Notes under the pieces: generated by a model | The model's input: only the letters and a program-made list of their open reading frames with translations | Told to the model about the DNA's origin: nothing | Database searches by the model: none | Origin: Actinomycetota bacterium | GTDB taxonomy: Bacteria > Actinomycetota > Humimicrobiia > Humimicrobiales > Humimicrobiaceae | Reading direction: 5' to 3' | NCBI GenBank assembly: GCA_023475715.1 | Contig: JAMCVO010000431.1 | Coordinates: forward strand, 1 to 26,900 | DNA length: 26,900 bases | Shown here: one piece after another, positions 7,706 through 15,915 of the stretch | Numbering within the stretch: position 1 is the stretch's first letter | Layout of the letters: the number at the start of each line of letters is the position of its first letter | Translations under genes and position numbers: made by a program

Positions 7706-8716
7706 TCAATTTTTTCCTTCCGTCTCATAATAAACATGCTCATACAAATCTATAGGTGATGGGTTTGGACTAATTTCAGCGAATAATACAGCTTCGTCAA
7801 TTTCTTTTTTAACCTTTTTTTCAATAATATCGATTTCCATTGATTCAAAAATATTATCCATTAGTAATTGAGAGCGATAAAGTTTTATAGGATCCCTGGA
7901 TATCCACATTTTTACTTCCTCAGCAGACCTATATTTTCCTGGATCACTTCTTGAATGTCCCAAAATACGATAGGTCTTATACTCTAATAGAGTCGGACCG
8001 TTACCTTTTCTTGCTCTATCTATTGCTTCTTTCGCAGATTCGTAAACAGCAATCACGTCATTTCCGTTCACAGTAAATCCTTGTATACCATAAGAAGAAG
8101 CTCTCTGAGAAATATTTTTAATTTTCATTGCTTTCGAAATGTGTGTTGAATAACCATAAAGATTATTTTCGCAAACAAAAATAACTGGAAGATTTTTAAT
8201 GGCTGCTAAATTTAATGCTTCATGAAAAGCTCCTTCATTTGACGCTCCGTCTCCAAAAAATGTAACAGTTACATTATCATTTCCTTTAAGTTTACAAGCT
8301 AAACCCAAACCACATGCAATAGGAATACCAGCGCCTACAATTGCTATTGATGTAACTGCACCGACATTAATATCACCAATATGCATGGAACCGCCTTTCC
8401 CTTTACAGCATCCAGTTTTTTTACCAAAAATTTCAGCCATTATACTATTTATCGAAACTCCTTTAGCAATACAACATCCATGAGGTCTATGAGTACCAAT
8501 TATATAATCATCATTTCTTAAATTAGAACAAACACCAGCTGATATAGCTTCCTGCCCATTATATAAATGAAGAGTCCCTGGTAATTTTCCTTGAAGAAAC
8601 AGGTCAAGGATTTTTTCTTCGAAATAACGAATTTTTATCATTACTTCATATAAACTTAGTAATTTTTTTTTGTTCAAATCTTTATTTACCATTACTTTTT
8701 TTAAATTAATATTCAT
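7706..8716 (-). CDS. Thiamine-dependent 2-oxoacid/acetoin dehydrogenase E1 component, alpha subunit
   Basis: The 336-residue protein has the E1 alpha thiamine diphosphate fold: the start-domain segment YFEEKILDLFLQGKLPGTLH near 31, the TPP/Mg motif GDGASNEG (155-162) closing near ENNLYGYS (183-190), and the phosphorylation-loop equivalent YRILGHSRSDPGKYRS near 248. Length is normal for AcoA/PdhA-type subunits. It is first in a unit with E1 beta and the aldolase-like gene. The ATG at 8716 lacks a clear Shine-Dalgarno sequence; the next ATG (codon 9) is no better, so the start is only fairly sure. A 20-bp perfect palindrome begins 22 bases upstream and overlaps the probable promoter. Acetoin, pyruvate or branched-chain specificity cannot be decided here. 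Confidence 0.92.
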   Translation of the reverse strand: MNINLKKVMVNKDLNKKKLLSLYEVMIKIRYFEEKILDLFLQGKLPGTLHLYNGQEAISAGVCSNLRNDDYIIGTHRPHGCCIAKGVSINSIMAEIFGKKTGCCKGKGGSMHIGDINVGAVTSIAIVGAGIPIACGLGLACKLKGNDNVTVTFFGDGASNEGAFHEALNLAAIKNLPVIFVCENNLYGYSTHISKAMKIKNISQRASSYGIQGFTVNGNDVIAVYESAKEAIDRARKGNGPTLLEYKTYRILGHSRSDPGKYRSAEEVKMWISRDPIKLYRSQLLMDNIFESMEIDIIEKKVKKEIDEAVLFAEISPNPSPIDLYEHVYYETEGKN

Positions 8717-8737
8717 GATATATTTTTAACTGTTTTA

Positions 8738-8774
8738 TATGTTAACATGTTAACATAAGTTAAATTTAAGTCAA
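8738..8774 (-). promoter_or_regulatory. Promoter with 20-bp perfect palindromic operator upstream of the E1 alpha gene
   Basis: TATGTTAACATGTTAACATA (8738-8757) is its own reverse complement over all 20 bases, made of two GTTAAC cores 8 bp apart. On the minus strand TTGACT (8774-8769) is a plausible -35, and TAACAT inside the palindrome, at a 16-base spacing, a plausible -10. A bound dimer would cover the core promoter. The GntR/UTRA protein at 4377-5156 is the closest candidate. Confidence 0.7.
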
Positions 8775-8834
8775 TATTTTTTTAAAAAAATTATTATTTA
8801 CTGTAATGCTATCAAATTAGTTTTTTTCAGTATT

Positions 8835-8921
8835 ATGAAAAGGATAAAACAATATCACATGATAAAAAAAGAAATGATAAGGTTACAAATTATAGAAAGG
8901 CTAATTAGTGAGGCAATATAA
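8835..8921 (+). pseudogene. Possible remnant of a transposase N-terminus
   Basis: A 28-codon frame reads MKRIKQYHMIKKEMIRLQII, then Glu-Arg-Leu-Ile-Ser-Glu-Ala-Ile and stop. It resembles the first helix of helix-turn-helix transposases (the motif before 'TQxEAAE'), but it ends before the diagnostic part and has no visible ribosome binding site. The rest of 8775-8961 shows nothing else beyond a weak GTCTT/AAGAC hairpin near 8930-8945. Confidence 0.2.
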
Positions 8922-8961
8922 GTAAAGTAGTCTTAAGCAACAAGACCAATTATTTACAGTC

Positions 8962-10152
8962 TCATTTATTAACTAATATTGGGGTTCCGGTGATTTTACT
9001 TTTAAGTTCTTTTCTATAAATCTTAAAATTCTCCCAACTTACATTAGGTGGAATAAAATGATCGGCAAAGGGAATATAGCCCCCAAATTGAATTAATTCT
9101 TCAAGATTATTAAGTTCTCTGACAATATTTTCCCTATCTTTGGATAAAGTGTTCTTATCAAGTCCTCCCATTATTTGTAGTTTAGGATATTTCTTTCTAA
9201 TCTTAAAAATATCATTGCCTGCCTGAACCTCGAATGGATACATTCCGGTCATTCCACATTCTAAAAAAAGTGGTATGAGTTCAGCTACATTACCATCCGT
9301 ATCAACCATAAAATGATTCATTCCCCTGCTCTTTAACGCGCTTATGATTTTTTTATAGGGCGGCATCATAAATTCCCTGAATAGCGAAGGGCTGATCAAA
9401 GAGCCGTTTTTACCAGACATGTCCTCCCAGAAGAAGACCACATCCACTTCAAAATGCTTCATGATTTCAGATGAAAGATCAAGCCAGAAATCAACAAGAA
9501 AATTTATAATTTCTTTTAAAAGAGCAGGCTGGTCATAATAAGCAAAAAACAGATTAACATCTCCCATTAAAAACCTTAAAGAACCAAAAAATCCCACAGG
9601 CCCGCAGAATAAACCTAATGGAAATTGTCTATTTGAATATTTAATCTTTAGCTCCTGAATATCTCCCTTTAGTCTTTCCTCAAAATTATATCTGAATCTT
9701 TCCTCTCTTACTATTTCCCAATCTTTCTTATTCTTAACCGGCCAGTCCAGAAACTGCGGCATAGAAGAATCATTCTTGTATATTCTTTTTTTAATACCAT
9801 CTTTATCAATTAACTCCCTGTGCTGGTCATCTTCTTTTAAAATTTGGGGTTCATATTTAGGATAAATCCAATAATGAAAGGGGATTAACTCAATCCCAGA
9901 GTCAAAATTGAAAAAGTCGCTGACATCCAAGTCGCGAATTAAATTTTCATCCCAGCTGGTTACTGGCCAATGACCTGAAGTACCTGCAACAGCTTCGCCA
10001 TAAGTAACCTCTTTAGTCAAACCATATTTCATAGGCAGTCCCTCTTGATACCATCTTTTTATCGTTCCTCCCCAGTATCCAAATTCCCAATCCAGAGTAC
10101 GAGGGGCATCTTGAAAATTTAGAATCCTTAAAAAAAGTTCACGTGTATTCAT
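8962..10152 (-). CDS. Uroporphyrinogen decarboxylase-fold protein (MtaA/URO-D superfamily), copy 1
   Basis: The product (396 residues from the chosen start) has the URO-D/corrinoid-methyltransferase barrel pattern: MNTRELFLRILNFQDAPRTL at the N-terminus, FEERLKGDIQELK in the middle, FFWEDMSGKNGSLISPSLFR near two-thirds, and GMYPFEVQAGNDIFKIRKKY, GGLDKNTL and GGYIPFADHFIPPNVSW at the end. I place the start at 10152: an ATG nine codons upstream lacks a ribosome binding site, whereas this one has GGAG eight bases before it. Members of this family next to sugar genes are common but uncharacterised. The HxC zinc motif of methyltransferases is not evident; the equivalent region reads VDTDGN. Heme synthesis is unlikely given the neighbours. 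It is the last gene of the long minus-strand operon. Confidence 0.8.
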   Translation of the reverse strand: MNTRELFLRILNFQDAPRTLDWEFGYWGGTIKRWYQEGLPMKYGLTKEVTYGEAVAGTSGHWPVTSWDENLIRDLDVSDFFNFDSGIELIPFHYWIYPKYEPQILKEDDQHRELIDKDGIKKRIYKNDSSMPQFLDWPVKNKKDWEIVREERFRYNFEERLKGDIQELKIKYSNRQFPLGLFCGPVGFFGSLRFLMGDVNLFFAYYDQPALLKEIINFLVDFWLDLSSEIMKHFEVDVVFFWEDMSGKNGSLISPSLFREFMMPPYKKIISALKSRGMNHFMVDTDGNVAELIPLFLECGMTGMYPFEVQAGNDIFKIRKKYPKLQIMGGLDKNTLSKDRENIVRELNNLEELIQFGGYIPFADHFIPPNVSWENFKIYRKELKSKITGTPILVNK

Positions 10153-10232
10153 TTCTTTTTCTCCATTTGTCAATGTCATTTAAACACAATTTTTTATAAA
10201 TTTTATTTTAAAAAGATAAACTCATTTTTTAC

Positions 10233-10910
10233 TCATATTTCTCCCAGAATAACACAAGGTGCACTGTCCGTTGTCTTCACAATAAGGGGAATAACAAGTA
10301 CTCTGAATATATTCTTGTTATATTCTGTCAGATTAACATCCTCGATGAGCCAAATATGATGACCTTTGCTATCGACTTCCAGCATTTTAAGATGAAAGTC
10401 AATTCCCTCCTTAAGGTGTGAGGGGCTAACAGCAGCTGGTAAATCCATACCTAATGCGTGTAATGATGGGAAATTCTTACGCAGATAATCAGCAACATCT
10501 GATGAAAACGCTGGATTTTGATTACTCCAGTATTCAGGCTGATTTCGGTAAATGTTAAATCCTGTTCGAATAAAAAGAATGTCTGCTGCATCAATAGCAG
10601 ACTCATGCTGCTGAAGATCGGATATTTGGATTAGTTCATTAGGATTCTTGGGAACATCTATTAACCTGGAGGATTTGAATACAAACTCATTTATATCAAA
10701 CTGGTCTATACTATCAGCATCTGGATAAAAATGTGCAGGTCCGTCGATATGTGTACCTGAATGATTATGTATTGTTAATAAATGAGTCGTCGAAATGCTA
10801 TCATTTATTCGCTTTACCTCCACTGGAGAATTTTTATAAAAAATAGGCGTATCAACAGATAGATCGTAAGAAAGTTTTACAAACCGTGTTTTATATTTAA
10901 TCGAATTCAT
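10233..10910 (-). CDS. Cyclase-family metal-dependent hydrolase (kynurenine-formamidase-like)
   Basis: The 225-residue product carries the Cyclase family (PF04199-type) metal signature HxGTHxDxPxH as HNHSGTHIDGPAH (48-60), plus SYDLSVDTPIF near the start and LGMDLPAAVSP near 150. Members are Mn/Zn hydrolases acting on amides or lactones, such as kynurenine formamidase and isatin hydrolase. In this sugar operon a lactone or sugar-derived ester is more plausible than kynurenine (inference). Length is normal (210-270). It lies 30 bases after the dehydrogenase stop, on the same strand. Confidence 0.85.
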   Translation of the reverse strand: MNSIKYKTRFVKLSYDLSVDTPIFYKNSPVEVKRINDSISTTHLLTIHNHSGTHIDGPAHFYPDADSIDQFDINEFVFKSSRLIDVPKNPNELIQISDLQQHESAIDAADILFIRTGFNIYRNQPEYWSNQNPAFSSDVADYLRKNFPSLHALGMDLPAAVSPSHLKEGIDFHLKMLEVDSKGHHIWLIEDVNLTEYNKNIFRVLVIPLIVKTTDSAPCVILGEI

Positions 10911-10940
10911 ACTATATTATCTTTAATTTATAAAGCAACA

Positions 10941-11921
10941 TTACTTCAAATTAACTTTTTTCAGTACTTCAGAATTAACAACAAATTGAGGTTTTTTGCC
11001 TTCAAGAACATCTACAGCATTACTCATAGACAAATATGCCATATCTCTCATAGCCTCATATGTGGAACTTCCTATATGTGGAGTAGTAATGACATTCTTC
11101 ATTTTGAGTAATGGGCTACTGACCGGCGGTTCTGACTCAAATGTATCAATTCCTGCACCAGAAATTAAATTTGATGTCAAAGCATTGCAAAGTGCATTTT
11201 CGTCCACTACTGCTCCTCTGGAAGTGTTGAAAAAAAGTGCAGTTTTTTTCATCAGCTTAAACTGTTTTTCACCAATCATATGTTTTGTCGAAGGATTCAG
11301 AGATACATTTACTGATACAAAATCAGAATTCATTAATAGAGTATCCAAAGAGACATATTCCAGATTATAACGTCTTGCAAAGTTTTCATCATGTTTAAGA
11401 TCATAGCCCATGATGCGCATACCAAATCCCATAGCACGTTTTACTACCTCTTTCCCAATATATCCTACTCCGATTACTCCAAGAGTTTTACCTGCAACAG
11501 ATTGACCAAATATCCTTGGCCATTCTCCTGATTTAGTCGCACAATCCGCAAAAGGTATTTTTCTTGCCAGAGCCAAAATCAGAGCAAAAGTTAAATCTGC
11601 TACAGCTGGTGCCATAACTCCGGGGGTATTAGTGACCACTATGCCATTTCTGGTAGCAGAATCAACATCTATATTATCAATACCCATTCCGCAGCGTGAT
11701 ATCACTTTCAATTGATTTGCAGATTCTATTACCAGGCTTGTGACTTCATCTGAATCTGCGATTAAAGCATCTATATCTTTTATTTTTTTTAAGAGATCTG
11801 CTTCTTTCCACCTTGCATCTGAATAGTCAAGTTTAACCTTATAGTTTTTTGCCTTAATTTCTCTTTCGATATTATCAATAACATCCTGATATGGAACTAC
11901 GGTTATTAAAAATGTCGACAT
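10941..11921 (-). CDS. D-2-hydroxyacid dehydrogenase (phosphoglycerate dehydrogenase-like)
   Basis: This is an NAD-dependent D-isomer 2-hydroxyacid dehydrogenase. It has the Rossmann motif GVIGVGYIG near residue 150, the catalytic Arg in TSRGAVVDE, the Glu in IDTFESEPP and the His in TPHIGSS. It lacks the C-terminal ACT domain of biosynthetic SerA, and the context is catabolic. It probably interconverts a 2-oxoacid and D-2-hydroxyacid made by the aldolase encoded just upstream. I prefer the ATG at 11921 (326 residues) with AGGTGAG before it; a GTG at 11930 overlaps the previous stop but has no suitable ribosome binding site. Either way the two genes are coupled. Confidence 0.88.
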   Translation of the reverse strand: MSTFLITVVPYQDVIDNIEREIKAKNYKVKLDYSDARWKEADLLKKIKDIDALIADSDEVTSLVIESANQLKVISRCGMGIDNIDVDSATRNGIVVTNTPGVMAPAVADLTFALILALARKIPFADCATKSGEWPRIFGQSVAGKTLGVIGVGYIGKEVVKRAMGFGMRIMGYDLKHDENFARRYNLEYVSLDTLLMNSDFVSVNVSLNPSTKHMIGEKQFKLMKKTALFFNTSRGAVVDENALCNALTSNLISGAGIDTFESEPPVSSPLLKMKNVITTPHIGSSTYEAMRDMAYLSMSNAVDVLEGKKPQFVVNSEVLKKVNLK

Positions 11922-11926
11922 AAAAC

Positions 11927-12712
11927 TCACCTGTTTCTATCATAGTCTTTGGTATTCTGAAGCTCTTTTTCGTAAACTCTGTAAAGAAAACGCATATCCT
12001 TACCTATTATTATTAGTCTTGCTCCCAATTCAATAAAAGGTACTGCCTCTTTTGCAAAACTTACTGACACCATAGCAGATAAACCTGCATTTCTAGATAA
12101 TTTGATCATCTTTTGAAAATTTTCAATTATTAATGGATTTTGAATATCATCTGCAAGTCCTAGAGATTGGGCTAAATCTCTTTGCCCTAAAAGAACAGCA
12201 TCTAACCCTGAAACTTTTAAGATTTTTTCAAGATTGTTCATACCCGTTTGACTTTCAATTAATACAACTACGATAGTCTCCGCATTAGCTAAGCATATAT
12301 ATTCACTCTGATCTACTATTTTATAACTAGTTGCTCGATTGGTTTGAGCTATACTACGAGTTCCTTGAGGATAATATTTTGCTGCTTGTACCATCTTTAC
12401 AGCTTCTTCTGCTGTCTCTATATGTGAAATAATTATTCCATCGGCTCCATCATCCAGCGTTTGAGAAATCAAAGTGCTGTTATTTTCGGGTATTCTAACC
12501 AGGCAATCTATTCCCACACTCCTGGCAGCTAAAATAAGATTTCGAATACTTTCTCTACCAAAACATCCGTGTTCATCATCGATAACAACAAAATCAAAGC
12601 CTACATGACCTAATATCTCTACAACCTCTACGGAAGGAATTGAGATAAAGCTTCCAAAAGCCGTCTTATCTTTTTTTATTAAATTCTTTATTCTGTTTTG
12701 CTTTTTATACAA
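11927..12712 (-). CDS. HpcH/HpaI-family class II pyruvate aldolase
   Basis: The 261-residue product belongs to the HpcH/HpaI aldolases, metal-dependent enzymes that reversibly cleave 2-keto-3-deoxy sugar acids or related 4-hydroxy-2-oxoacids to pyruvate and an aldehyde. Visible active-site features are DDEHG (45-49, His48 the base), Arg73 in LVRIPE, the metal-binding Glu153 in LIESQTG and Asp179 in GQRDLAQSLG, plus YPQGTRS (114-120). The start used here is TTG with GAAGGCGGG upstream; the first internal ATG is far downstream, so the start is moderately sure. Its stop overlaps or abuts the hydroxyacid dehydrogenase gene. Confidence 0.88.
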   Translation of the reverse strand: MYKKQNRIKNLIKKDKTAFGSFISIPSVEVVEILGHVGFDFVVIDDEHGCFGRESIRNLILAARSVGIDCLVRIPENNSTLISQTLDDGADGIIISHIETAEEAVKMVQAAKYYPQGTRSIAQTNRATSYKIVDQSEYICLANAETIVVVLIESQTGMNNLEKILKVSGLDAVLLGQRDLAQSLGLADDIQNPLIIENFQKMIKLSRNAGLSAMVSVSFAKEAVPFIELGARLIIIGKDMRFLYRVYEKELQNTKDYDRNR

Positions 12713-12779
12713 TTGACAAACCCGCCTTCTATAGTAATTAGATTATGATTTTAAGCTTTCAACTCCCAACTTTATAATA

Positions 12780-13775
12780 TTATTTATCTATTTCTTCCCA
12801 TGCCAGTTTTGCCGCACCTACGGCGCCACTCATATTACCCAATTTCCCTATTTTAATAGAAGGTAATTTATTTGGGTTTAACAAACAGAGCCTTTTTTGT
12901 AATTCTTTCTCCGCAGGTTTTAAAATGAGCTCACCGTCAGCACTGACGCCTCCGGTTAGTATTATAGCCTCCGGGTCTAAAAGACATACTAAGTTGACAA
13001 TCCCGATGCCTAAATAATATCCAGTATCTTTAATAATTTGACCAGCTAACTTGTCTCCACTTTTTGCTGCCTGGGAAACATGTAATGCGGTCAATTCACT
13101 TTCATCGGAGTTTAAATCTATCATTTTGCTTAACATACTTTTTCCACCATTTTTGATAGCCTGTTTTGTCCGCTCAACAATAGCTGTAGCTGAAACATAT
13201 GCCTCAAGACACCCGCTATTTCCACAAAGACATCGAAGTCCCCCTGCAACAATTACCATATGGCCTGCATAACCAGCCATACCATTTATTCCGCGAAATA
13301 CATGATTATCAATAACAATACTTCCACCGACTCCAGTCCCAAGAGTTAAACATACAAAATTCCTAGTATTTGAGCCAGCTCCAATCCATCCTTCACCTCG
13401 AGCTGCTGAATTGGAATCATTATCTAAAAAAACTTTTATTCCAAATTCTTTTGCTATAATGTCTTTAATCGGGATATCTCTCCAATAAGGAAACCCAAAC
13501 CACGAAACTATTTTCCCAGCATTGAAATCCAGAGGTCCTGCACAGCCAATACCTATTGCCTCTATTTTATTATCAGGTGCAGCCGCTATAACTTTCTTAA
13601 GGTTCTCTTTGATGTTTTTAATTATCGAATCATTACTTTTATCTGCAGCAATTTTTCTGCTGTCCTGTGCCAAAACTTTTCCTGTATAACCAACCAGGGC
13701 ACTCACAACATTTGTTTTACCGATATCAATCCCGACAACATATTTATTCTCTAAATTAGCAGATACCAAATTCAT
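12780..13775 (-). CDS. ROK-family sugar kinase
   Basis: The 331-residue protein lacks an N-terminal helix-turn-helix, so it is a ROK kinase and not a repressor. It has the phosphate motif GIDIGKTN (15-22), the catalytic LDNDSN (117-122), GTGVGG (146-151) and the zinc motif with His172 and CLCGNSGC (182-189), then Glu191. Such enzymes phosphorylate glucose, N-acetylmannosamine, allose, fructose and related sugars with ATP. Start is ATG with AAAGGT upstream. With the FGGY kinase the region has two unrelated sugar kinases, suggesting either two phosphorylation steps or two substrates. Confidence 0.92.
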   Translation of the reverse strand: MNLVSANLENKYVVGIDIGKTNVVSALVGYTGKVLAQDSRKIAADKSNDSIIKNIKENLKKVIAAAPDNKIEAIGIGCAGPLDFNAGKIVSWFGFPYWRDIPIKDIIAKEFGIKVFLDNDSNSAARGEGWIGAGSNTRNFVCLTLGTGVGGSIVIDNHVFRGINGMAGYAGHMVIVAGGLRCLCGNSGCLEAYVSATAIVERTKQAIKNGGKSMLSKMIDLNSDESELTALHVSQAAKSGDKLAGQIIKDTGYYLGIGIVNLVCLLDPEAIILTGGVSADGELILKPAEKELQKRLCLLNPNKLPSIKIGKLGNMSGAVGAAKLAWEEIDK

Positions 13776-13827
13776 AGACCAATTACCTTTTTTTATTTAT
13801 TTTTTCATAAAATTCATTATCTTTTAC

Positions 13828-14178
13828 TCAAGGCCAATCCGGAGCGCAGGACCAAAAAACCTCCACTTCTTCGACTCCATCATTAAACGGAGCATGAATC
13901 ATTCCTGCTGGAATATAAAATAATTCCTCTTTTTTAACTTCAATGATTTCTTTCAGACGAGGTAATTCTATTTTACACAAACCTCGCAAGACATACAGTG
14001 TTTCATCTGATCCATGTGCCGAGATCCTTCCCAACCTAGTATTTGGCGGGATGATAAAAGTGCCACATGTTATTTTATTACCATTAATATATATCTTCTG
14101 TAAACAGCCAGTACTTGTTATACGCTTTACCGCTTTTTCCGGTGAAACAAGCTTGTACTTTTTTTCCTCAAATATCAT
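13828..14178 (-). CDS. Small cupin-domain protein
   Basis: The 116-residue single-domain cupin has the two motifs of the fold: AHGSDETLYVLRGLCKIELP (about 55-74) and ELFYIPAGMIHAPFNDG (about 87-103). The usual metal ligands are only partly kept: His in AHG, Glu in DETLYV and His in MIHAP are present. It lies five bases after the epimerase-like gene in the operon. Possible roles are a sugar or sugar-phosphate isomerase/epimerase, as with other small cupins of catabolic operons, or a ligand-binding accessory. No specific function is claimed. Confidence 0.8.
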   Translation of the reverse strand: MIFEEKKYKLVSPEKAVKRITSTGCLQKIYINGNKITCGTFIIPPNTRLGRISAHGSDETLYVLRGLCKIELPRLKEIIEVKKEELFYIPAGMIHAPFNDGVEEVEVFWSCAPDWP

Positions 14179-14183
14179 TTCTT

Positions 14184-14885
14184 TTATTCCCCCTTTATTT
14201 TAAAACTATGCAACCATGAAGATATCTCAGCAGGATCATTTTTGAAGATCAATGATCCTGCAACCACAACCGTTGCTCCAGCTTCTGCCAACTTTGGCAC
14301 GGTATCCTGTCTTACTACACCATCAGCTTCTATATCAATTTGACGTCCAGTCTCTTTGATTAAAGCCGTTATCTCTCTTATCTTACTATAGATTAAAGGA
14401 ACAACTTCCCTGCTTCCCTTGGCATTAATATCTATCATCAGAACAATTATCATATCAATTTCTTCAATACTCGAAGCTATATATGAAACAGGGGTTTCTG
14501 GTTTAATTGCAATACCTGCTTTGATTCCATGGCTTTTGATTTTACTTATGGATTCAGAAGGATTTTTTGTTGCTTCGATGTAGAAACTGATAATATCGGC
14601 ACCTGCTTCTGCAAAATTATCAATATATCTTTCAGGATTTTCTATTGCAAGATGCACGTCTAACGGCACATTTGTGATTTCTTTAACAGCTTTAACTAAA
14701 TTAGGGAAGAAAAGAAAAGTTGACATAAAGCGCCCATCAGCAATATCAATATGAAAATAATCTGCAAACTCCTCAACTTTTTTTATATTTCTTTCCAAAT
14801 TTAGCAAGTCTGCCGAGAACAAAGATATGGAAGATTTCAGACTAATCAATTGCCCTTTTTTAATATTTGATTGGTTTTCATTCAT
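14184..14885 (-). CDS. Ribulose-phosphate 3-epimerase-family protein with divergent active-site loop
   Basis: The 233-residue protein has the Rpe/AlsE barrel. The four metal ligands of the family can be aligned: His45 and Asp47 (HIDIADG), His78 (VDHL-type segment DVHLA) and Asp188 (EADG). It departs from housekeeping Rpe in three places: MDG is ADG at 49-51, the phosphate/lid loop normally xxPGFGGQ reads DINAKGSRE at 152-160, and DGG is DGV. It probably epimerises carbon 3 of a ketose phosphate other than ribulose 5-phosphate, or of a different chain length (inference). Its ATG overlaps the dehydrogenase stop by one base (TAATG). Confidence 0.85.
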   Translation of the reverse strand: MNENQSNIKKGQLISLKSSISLFSADLLNLERNIKKVEEFADYFHIDIADGRFMSTFLFFPNLVKAVKEITNVPLDVHLAIENPERYIDNFAEAGADIISFYIEATKNPSESISKIKSHGIKAGIAIKPETPVSYIASSIEEIDMIIVLMIDINAKGSREVVPLIYSKIREITALIKETGRQIDIEADGVVRQDTVPKLAEAGATVVVAGSLIFKNDPAEISSWLHSFKIKGE

Positions 14886-15913
14886 TATTCTATCCCTTCA
14901 ATAATAACTTTTAAGGTCTCTGCCTTATTCTTATCTGCCACCTCAAATGCATGTGCTATTTCTTTCAGTTTAAATGAATGAGTAATAAGCGGAATGATTT
15001 GGATTTTCTTTGTTTCTATCAAGTTTCTTGCCTCAAGAAAATCATCCTTGGAGTACATCAAATTACCAATTAATTCCAATTCATGATCCTGTACTAGATG
15101 TAATTTGGTGGAAACTTCAGCAGAAGGCAGACCAACAATCATAATCTTCGTACCCTTTCTGGCAATTTCAATAGCTTGATTCATAGTTTCTTTATTACAC
15201 ACACAGTCAAAAATCAGATCTATATAATCTGGGTTAAATCTCTCCTGAATATATCTTATAAGATCATGTCTTGAAGTATTTACAATATGATCTGCTCCAA
15301 ATTCCTTTGCCATTTTTAAACGATTATCATAAAGATCTGTCATAATAATCTCGCCAGCTCCATAGGTTTTCGCTACTGCAAGAACAAATAACCCGATTGG
15401 TCCACTACCAAAAATCACTACTCTATCACCTTGAGTTAAACCTGATCTTTTTACTGTATGAACAGCTACTGATAATGGTTCAATAAGAGCAGCTTCTTTA
15501 TAACTCATACTATCGGATATCGGGATAATATTATTAACAGGAACTGTTGTATATTCAGCAAAACCACCATCAAATCCTACACAACCTATTACTCTTAAGT
15601 TAGCACAAATATGACTTTTTTTATTCTTACAGTTATAGCAATGCCCGCATGTTACCGAAGGAAATAGAGCGACTCTATCTCCTTTTTTGACTCCTGCTGA
15701 TCCCTCACCAAGTTCAATTACCTTCCCCGAGAATTCATGTCCTAGAACCATGGGAAACTTTATAAAAGGATGATTGCCATGGTAAGCATGAACATCTGAA
15801 CCACATATTCCTGCAGCCCTAACTTCTATTAGCACTTCACCCTTTTTAGGTATAAGCCTTTTAATATTCTCCAGTTCAATATGCTCTGGTCCTATTAAAT
15901 TCGCTCTGAGCAT
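14885..15913 (-). CDS. Zinc-dependent sugar/polyol alcohol dehydrogenase (MDR family)
   Basis: This medium-chain dehydrogenase (342 residues) has the catalytic zinc site Cys38 (CGSDVH), His59-Glu60 (GHEF) and Glu145 (LIEPLSVA), the structural zinc site with Cys89, 92, 95 and 103, and the nucleotide-binding GSGPIG (169-174) followed by an Asp (TDLYDNR) that favours NAD. It resembles sorbitol, threonine and galactitol-phosphate dehydrogenases and would oxidise a secondary alcohol of a sugar or polyol. I choose the ATG at 15913; a TTG at 15925 directly abuts the only GGAG and so cannot use it. Its start sits within three bases of the transketolase C stop. Confidence 0.9.
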   Translation of the reverse strand: MLRANLIGPEHIELENIKRLIPKKGEVLIEVRAAGICGSDVHAYHGNHPFIKFPMVLGHEFSGKVIELGEGSAGVKKGDRVALFPSVTCGHCYNCKNKKSHICANLRVIGCVGFDGGFAEYTTVPVNNIIPISDSMSYKEAALIEPLSVAVHTVKRSGLTQGDRVVIFGSGPIGLFVLAVAKTYGAGEIIMTDLYDNRLKMAKEFGADHIVNTSRHDLIRYIQERFNPDYIDLIFDCVCNKETMNQAIEIARKGTKIMIVGLPSAEVSTKLHLVQDHELELIGNLMYSKDDFLEARNLIETKKIQIIPLITHSFKLKEIAHAFEVADKNKAETLKVIIEGIE

Positions 15914-15915
15914 TA

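Noticed and set aside
8962..10152. Uroporphyrinogen decarboxylase for heme synthesis
   Set aside because: The sequence has the fold but sits in a sugar operon without other heme genes and begins like the methyltransferase-type branch, so true HemE function is not supported.
10941..11921. Serine-biosynthesis phosphoglycerate dehydrogenase (serA)
   Set aside because: It lacks the C-terminal regulatory domain and is coupled to an HpaI-type aldolase in a catabolic operon, so the generic D-2-hydroxyacid dehydrogenase call is safer.
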